Below, piece after piece: positions 5,196-7,503 of a stretch of 7,503 nucleotides of DNA (within the stretch, counting starts at the first letter, position 1; each line of letters opens with the position of its first letter). Under the pieces are notes generated by a model that saw nothing but the letters and a program-made list of their open reading frames with translations, ran no database searches and was not told where the DNA came from. This DNA comes from Gammaproteobacteria bacterium (lineage in GTDB: Bacteria > Pseudomonadota > Gammaproteobacteria > Eutrophobiales > Eutrophobiaceae). Both the position numbers and the translations under genes were made by a program. The stretch is from assembly GCA_016844485.1 (NCBI GenBank), contig JAENIZ010000056.1, positions 1 through 7,503 on the forward strand. Reading direction: 5' to 3'.

Positions 5196-6422
5196 TTAGC
5201 GATGTTTCAGTGTTTCCGGTTGCAGGCCATAGGCCATGATGCGCGCCAATCTTTTCTGAAAGAATGAAAATCCGGCCATGATCCTGACCAGGAACGGCGG
5301 ACGGAATGGTTTACCGGATGTCAGGGCATTGGCAATGATTCTTCTTTGAATGATGGACTGTACTGCCTGGATAAAACGGATGGGCCGCTCCCGCCGGTAT
5401 TGCACCTCTGCCAAATCCATTTCTGTAACAGTCCCTTTGATCAAGGGATCAATTAAGGTATTTGCCGCGGCAACGGCATCATGTATCGCATAATTGATCC
5501 CGACGCCGCCAACCGGGGACATAACATGTGCGGCATCGCCGATAAGCAACAGGCCGGGTTTATACCACCGATCTACCCGACCGGTGACAACGGAGAGGAT
5601 GGCACATTGCGACCAGTCTTTTAAATTTGTCAAGACGGGCTTGAGTTCCGGGGCAAGTTTAATCAGTTCATCGTGAAAAGATGCCATGCCTTTCTCGCGC
5701 AAGGATTTATAAGAACCTTTCAGAATGACAAAACCCAATTGCCATTCATCACCGCGATCCAATATGGCCAACATCGCGCCGGTTCCAAAACGACCACCCG
5801 TGGCATTGCCTGATCCCGTGTTTTGGCCCCGTGGTAATTTAAACCAGATCACATCCATGGGAGGAGTTGTCTTGCCCAGTTTGATACCTGCCTTCTCTCG
5901 AACTCTCGAACCGCGCCCATCGGCACCGATAGTTAAACATGCACGCACTTCATGATCCTTGCCATCTTTCATATAAATAACACCACATATCTTATTATCC
6001 TCCATGATCAAATCATGGACTTTTGCGTTCATTATCAAACGAAAGTTTGGAGTTTTTTTGGCTTCGTTAGTCAGGAATGTGAGAAATCTTTCCTGCGGGA
6101 TCAGCGCGATATAAGGAAAGGGTGTTTTAAGGCGCGAAAAATCGGCCATGGTGATTTTGTCTTCAGGCGTCGTTAACTGAAACTTTTCAACCCTGGCGTG
6201 ACAGAGCTTGAGGACTGATTCCGCAAGGCCCATCTGATCCAGGATCTCCATGGAAGAGGCATGCAGGGTATCGCCACGAAAATCACGATCAAAATCAACC
6301 TGACCTTCAAGCAGGGTAACCGGTATGCCTTGCCGTGCCAGCAGTATCGAAAGAATGACGCCCGCCGGACCTGCTCCAACAATACAGACATGATTGTGGG
6401 CTGATTCATTAAATGATGACAT
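5196..6422 (-). CDS. FAD-dependent aromatic-ring-type monooxygenase, substrate unknown
   Basis: This is a flavoprotein hydroxylase of the p-hydroxybenzoate hydroxylase/UbiH group (FAD_binding_3 type) with 408 residues. All three fingerprints are present: the dinucleotide-binding VGAGPAG at 15-21 with Glu39 ending the second strand, the DG motif IGADGRGSRVR (165-175), and the GD motif GLLLIGDAAHVMSPVGGVGIN (290-310). RGDTLHASSMEILDQMGL (49-66) is typical of single-component NAD(P)H-dependent hydroxylases. The C-terminal tail is basic and hydrophobic (IMAGFSFFQKRLARIMAYG), which could favour membrane contact. The ATG at 6422 is chosen over an in-frame TTG at 6431 because GAGAA lies 9 bases upstream of the ATG but touches the TTG. 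It begins the minus-strand operon with rlmI and tupA. It lacks ubiquinone-gene neighbours, so a role in ubiquinone synthesis cannot be assumed and no gene symbol is given. Confidence 0.85.
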   Translation of the reverse strand: MSSFNESAHNHVCIVGAGPAGVILSILLARQGIPVTLLEGQVDFDRDFRGDTLHASSMEILDQMGLAESVLKLCHARVEKFQLTTPEDKITMADFSRLKTPFPYIALIPQERFLTFLTNEAKKTPNFRLIMNAKVHDLIMEDNKICGVIYMKDGKDHEVRACLTIGADGRGSRVREKAGIKLGKTTPPMDVIWFKLPRGQNTGSGNATGGRFGTGAMLAILDRGDEWQLGFVILKGSYKSLREKGMASFHDELIKLAPELKPVLTNLKDWSQCAILSVVTGRVDRWYKPGLLLIGDAAHVMSPVGGVGINYAIHDAVAAANTLIDPLIKGTVTEMDLAEVQYRRERPIRFIQAVQSIIQRRIIANALTSGKPFRPPFLVRIMAGFSFFQKRLARIMAYGLQPETLKHR

Positions 6423-6423
6423 G

Positions 6424-6438
6424 ATGAGCAATTCTCAT
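6424..6438. promoter_or_regulatory. Dyad ATGAG-N5-CTCAT over the ribosome binding site of the monooxygenase gene
   Basis: ATGAG (6424-6428) and CTCAT (6434-6438) are inverted copies directly upstream of the minus-strand ATG at 6422. The minus-strand GAGAA (6436-6432) serving as ribosome binding site lies inside the repeat. A hairpin in the mRNA could mask it, but five base pairs are weak. Confidence 0.25.
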
Positions 6439-6478
6439 ATTGATTATTGGCCCTGCTTTCGACAAAACTCAATCAATA
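6438..6478. repeat. 8-base inverted repeat flanking the leader of the monooxygenase gene
   Basis: TATTGATT (6438-6445) and AATCAATA (6471-6478) are perfect inverted copies separated by 25 bases. They lie 16-56 bases upstream of the monooxygenase start codon. It may be a paired half-site operator or a leader hairpin. No convincing promoter for this gene was found by eye; a TATAGA hexamer on the minus strand (6494-6489) has no good -35 partner. Confidence 0.3.
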
Positions 6479-6557
6479 CTGTGGATTTCTATACTAAAGC
6501 AACGTAATGACTACGACACCTCATTTTATCTCTCCATATTATTTATGGTTAATTAAA

Positions 6558-6587
6558 TAAACATCCTGCCCACGTTTTCGTTATAAT
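6558..6587 (+). promoter_or_regulatory. Predicted sigma-70 promoter of typA
   Basis: A perfect -10 box TATAAT lies at 6582-6587, with TAAACA at 6558-6563 as a four-of-six -35 box and an 18-base spacer. The predicted start near 6594 leaves a leader of about 27 bases before the GTG at 6621. The bases just upstream (about 6521-6557) are very AT-rich and may act as an UP element. This part also contains the inverted repeat CCATA-N5-TATGG (6534-6548). Confidence 0.65.
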
Positions 6588-6620
6588 GCGCAGTTTTTAC
6601 ATATCCGGAAGCGCCCAGCC

Positions 6621-7503
6621 GTGATTGAACAGATCAGAAATATCGCCATTATTGCCCACGTTGACCACGGGAAAACCACCCTGGTCGATCAACTCCTGCG
6701 CCAATCAGGCACACTGGATGCACACGCGGCTGTACAGGAACGCGTCATGGACAGCAATGAACTGGAACGTGAACGCGGCATCACTATTCTTGCCAAGAAC
6801 ACGGCATTGCAATGGAAGGATTACCGGATAAATATCATTGATACCCCCGGACATGCGGATTTTGGCGGTGAAGTGGAGCGGGTATTGTCCATGGCCGATT
6901 CAGTCCTGCTCCTGGTGGATGCTGTGGATGGGCCGATGCCGCAAACCCGTTTTGTGACACAGAAGGCCCTTGCACGCGGGTTTCGACCAGTCGTTGTTAT
7001 CAATAAAATTGACCGGCCGGGAGCGCGCCCGGATTGGGTTTTGGATCGCACATTTGACCTGTTTGACCGCCTGGGCGCCAATCATGATCAACTGGATTTT
7101 CCGGTTGTCTATACCTCCGCTATCTACGGTTACAGTTCACTCGACCCTTTGGCCCACGATGGTGATATGCAAGTCCTGTTCGAAACGATCGTATCAGCAG
7201 TACCACCCCCCAAAGTCAACCGTGATGGGCCATTCCAGATGCAGATCAGTTCACTGGTTTACAACAGCTATGTGGGTGTCATCGGCATTGGACGCATAAG
7301 CCGCGGTGCGGTAAAAACAAACTCTCCGGTAACGGTCATCGATCAGAAAGGTCAGTCACGGCCGGGCCGGGTATTGAAGATATATAAATTGCTCGGGTTG
7401 GAGCGATTCGAAATCGCGGAAGCCACTGCCGGCGATATCGTCGCAAACTGTGGTATTGAAGACCTGGGTATCTCCGAAACCATCTGTGCGCAGAATTTCC
7501 CGG
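6621..7503 (+). CDS. typA: Ribosome-associated GTPase TypA/BipA, N-terminal 294 residues
   Basis: TypA/BipA is a translational GTPase related to EF-G. It binds 70S ribosomes and supports growth and 50S assembly under stress such as cold. The gene is cut by the right window edge; the family length is about 600 residues, so about half is visible. GTPase motifs are complete: G1 AHVDHGKTT (12-20), switch I with ERGITI (51-56), G3 DTPGH (74-78), G4 NKID (128-131) and G5 TSA (165-167). Domain II begins near 200 with DGPFQMQISSLVYNSYVGVIGIGRI. The start is GTG: VIEQIRNIAIIAHVDHGKTT aligns directly with the MIEKLRNIAIIAHVDHGKTT opening of E. coli BipA, and GGAAG (6607-6611) lies 9 bases upstream. It is divergent from the monooxygenase operon and has its own strong -10 box. 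Confidence 0.97.
   Translation, partial: MIEQIRNIAIIAHVDHGKTTLVDQLLRQSGTLDAHAAVQERVMDSNELERERGITILAKNTALQWKDYRINIIDTPGHADFGGEVERVLSMADSVLLLVDAVDGPMPQTRFVTQKALARGFRPVVVINKIDRPGARPDWVLDRTFDLFDRLGANHDQLDFPVVYTSAIYGYSSLDPLAHDGDMQVLFETIVSAVPPPKVNRDGPFQMQISSLVYNSYVGVIGIGRISRGAVKTNSPVTVIDQKGQSRPGRVLKIYKLLGLERFEIAEATAGDIVANCGIEDLGISETICAQNFP

Noticed and set aside
6429..6431. TTG start codon for the FAD monooxygenase
   Set aside because: The GAGAA ribosome binding site directly abuts this TTG, whereas it is well spaced for the ATG at 6422.

Overview
The window looks like chromosomal DNA from a proteobacterium, most likely a gammaproteobacterium. The evidence is an adjacent fabA-fabB pair for anaerobic unsaturated fatty acid synthesis, a TypA/BipA and an RlmI close to their Escherichia coli counterparts, and an IspG of the type seen in beta- and alphaproteobacteria. 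No mobile element, CRISPR array, tRNA or rRNA is visible. Seven protein genes are supported; the first and last are cut by the window edges.

Layout. Positions 1-599 (minus) hold the N-terminal half of ispG, of the MEP isoprenoid pathway. A 136-base divergent control region (600-735) carries an ispG promoter and two inverted repeats. fabA (736-1251) and fabB (1268-2482) follow on the plus strand, then a small HExxH metallopeptidase-like protein of unknown role (2519-2929). A convergent non-coding gap (2930-3177) comes next. Beyond it, three minus-strand genes read from right to left with very short gaps: an FAD-dependent monooxygenase (6422-5196), the 23S rRNA methyltransferase gene rlmI (5173-3989) and a tungstate-binding protein gene, tupA (3978-3178). 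A second divergent region (6423-6620) carries a clear typA promoter. typA/bipA starts with GTG at 6621 and runs off the right edge.

How the genes work together. fabA and fabB form the classical unsaturated fatty acid pair: FabA makes and isomerises the C10 enoyl intermediate and FabB elongates the cis product. ispG, divergent from them, feeds isoprenoid synthesis, so the shared control region could link two membrane-lipid pathways (inference). The three-gene minus-strand operon has no obvious common theme. typA and rlmI both concern the ribosome but lie on opposite strands.

The most interesting stretch is the convergent gap at about 2990-3180. It holds a perfect CRP-type site (TGTGA-N6-TCACA), a TTAAAT -10-like element, two C-rich anti-Shine-Dalgarno-like tracts, and a strong hairpin plus T6 terminator whose T-tract overlaps the tupA stop codon. 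No protein gene lies downstream of this site on the plus strand before typA. I read this as a candidate CRP-controlled small regulatory RNA of roughly 130-140 nt, possibly previously undescribed. It is a prediction from sequence only.
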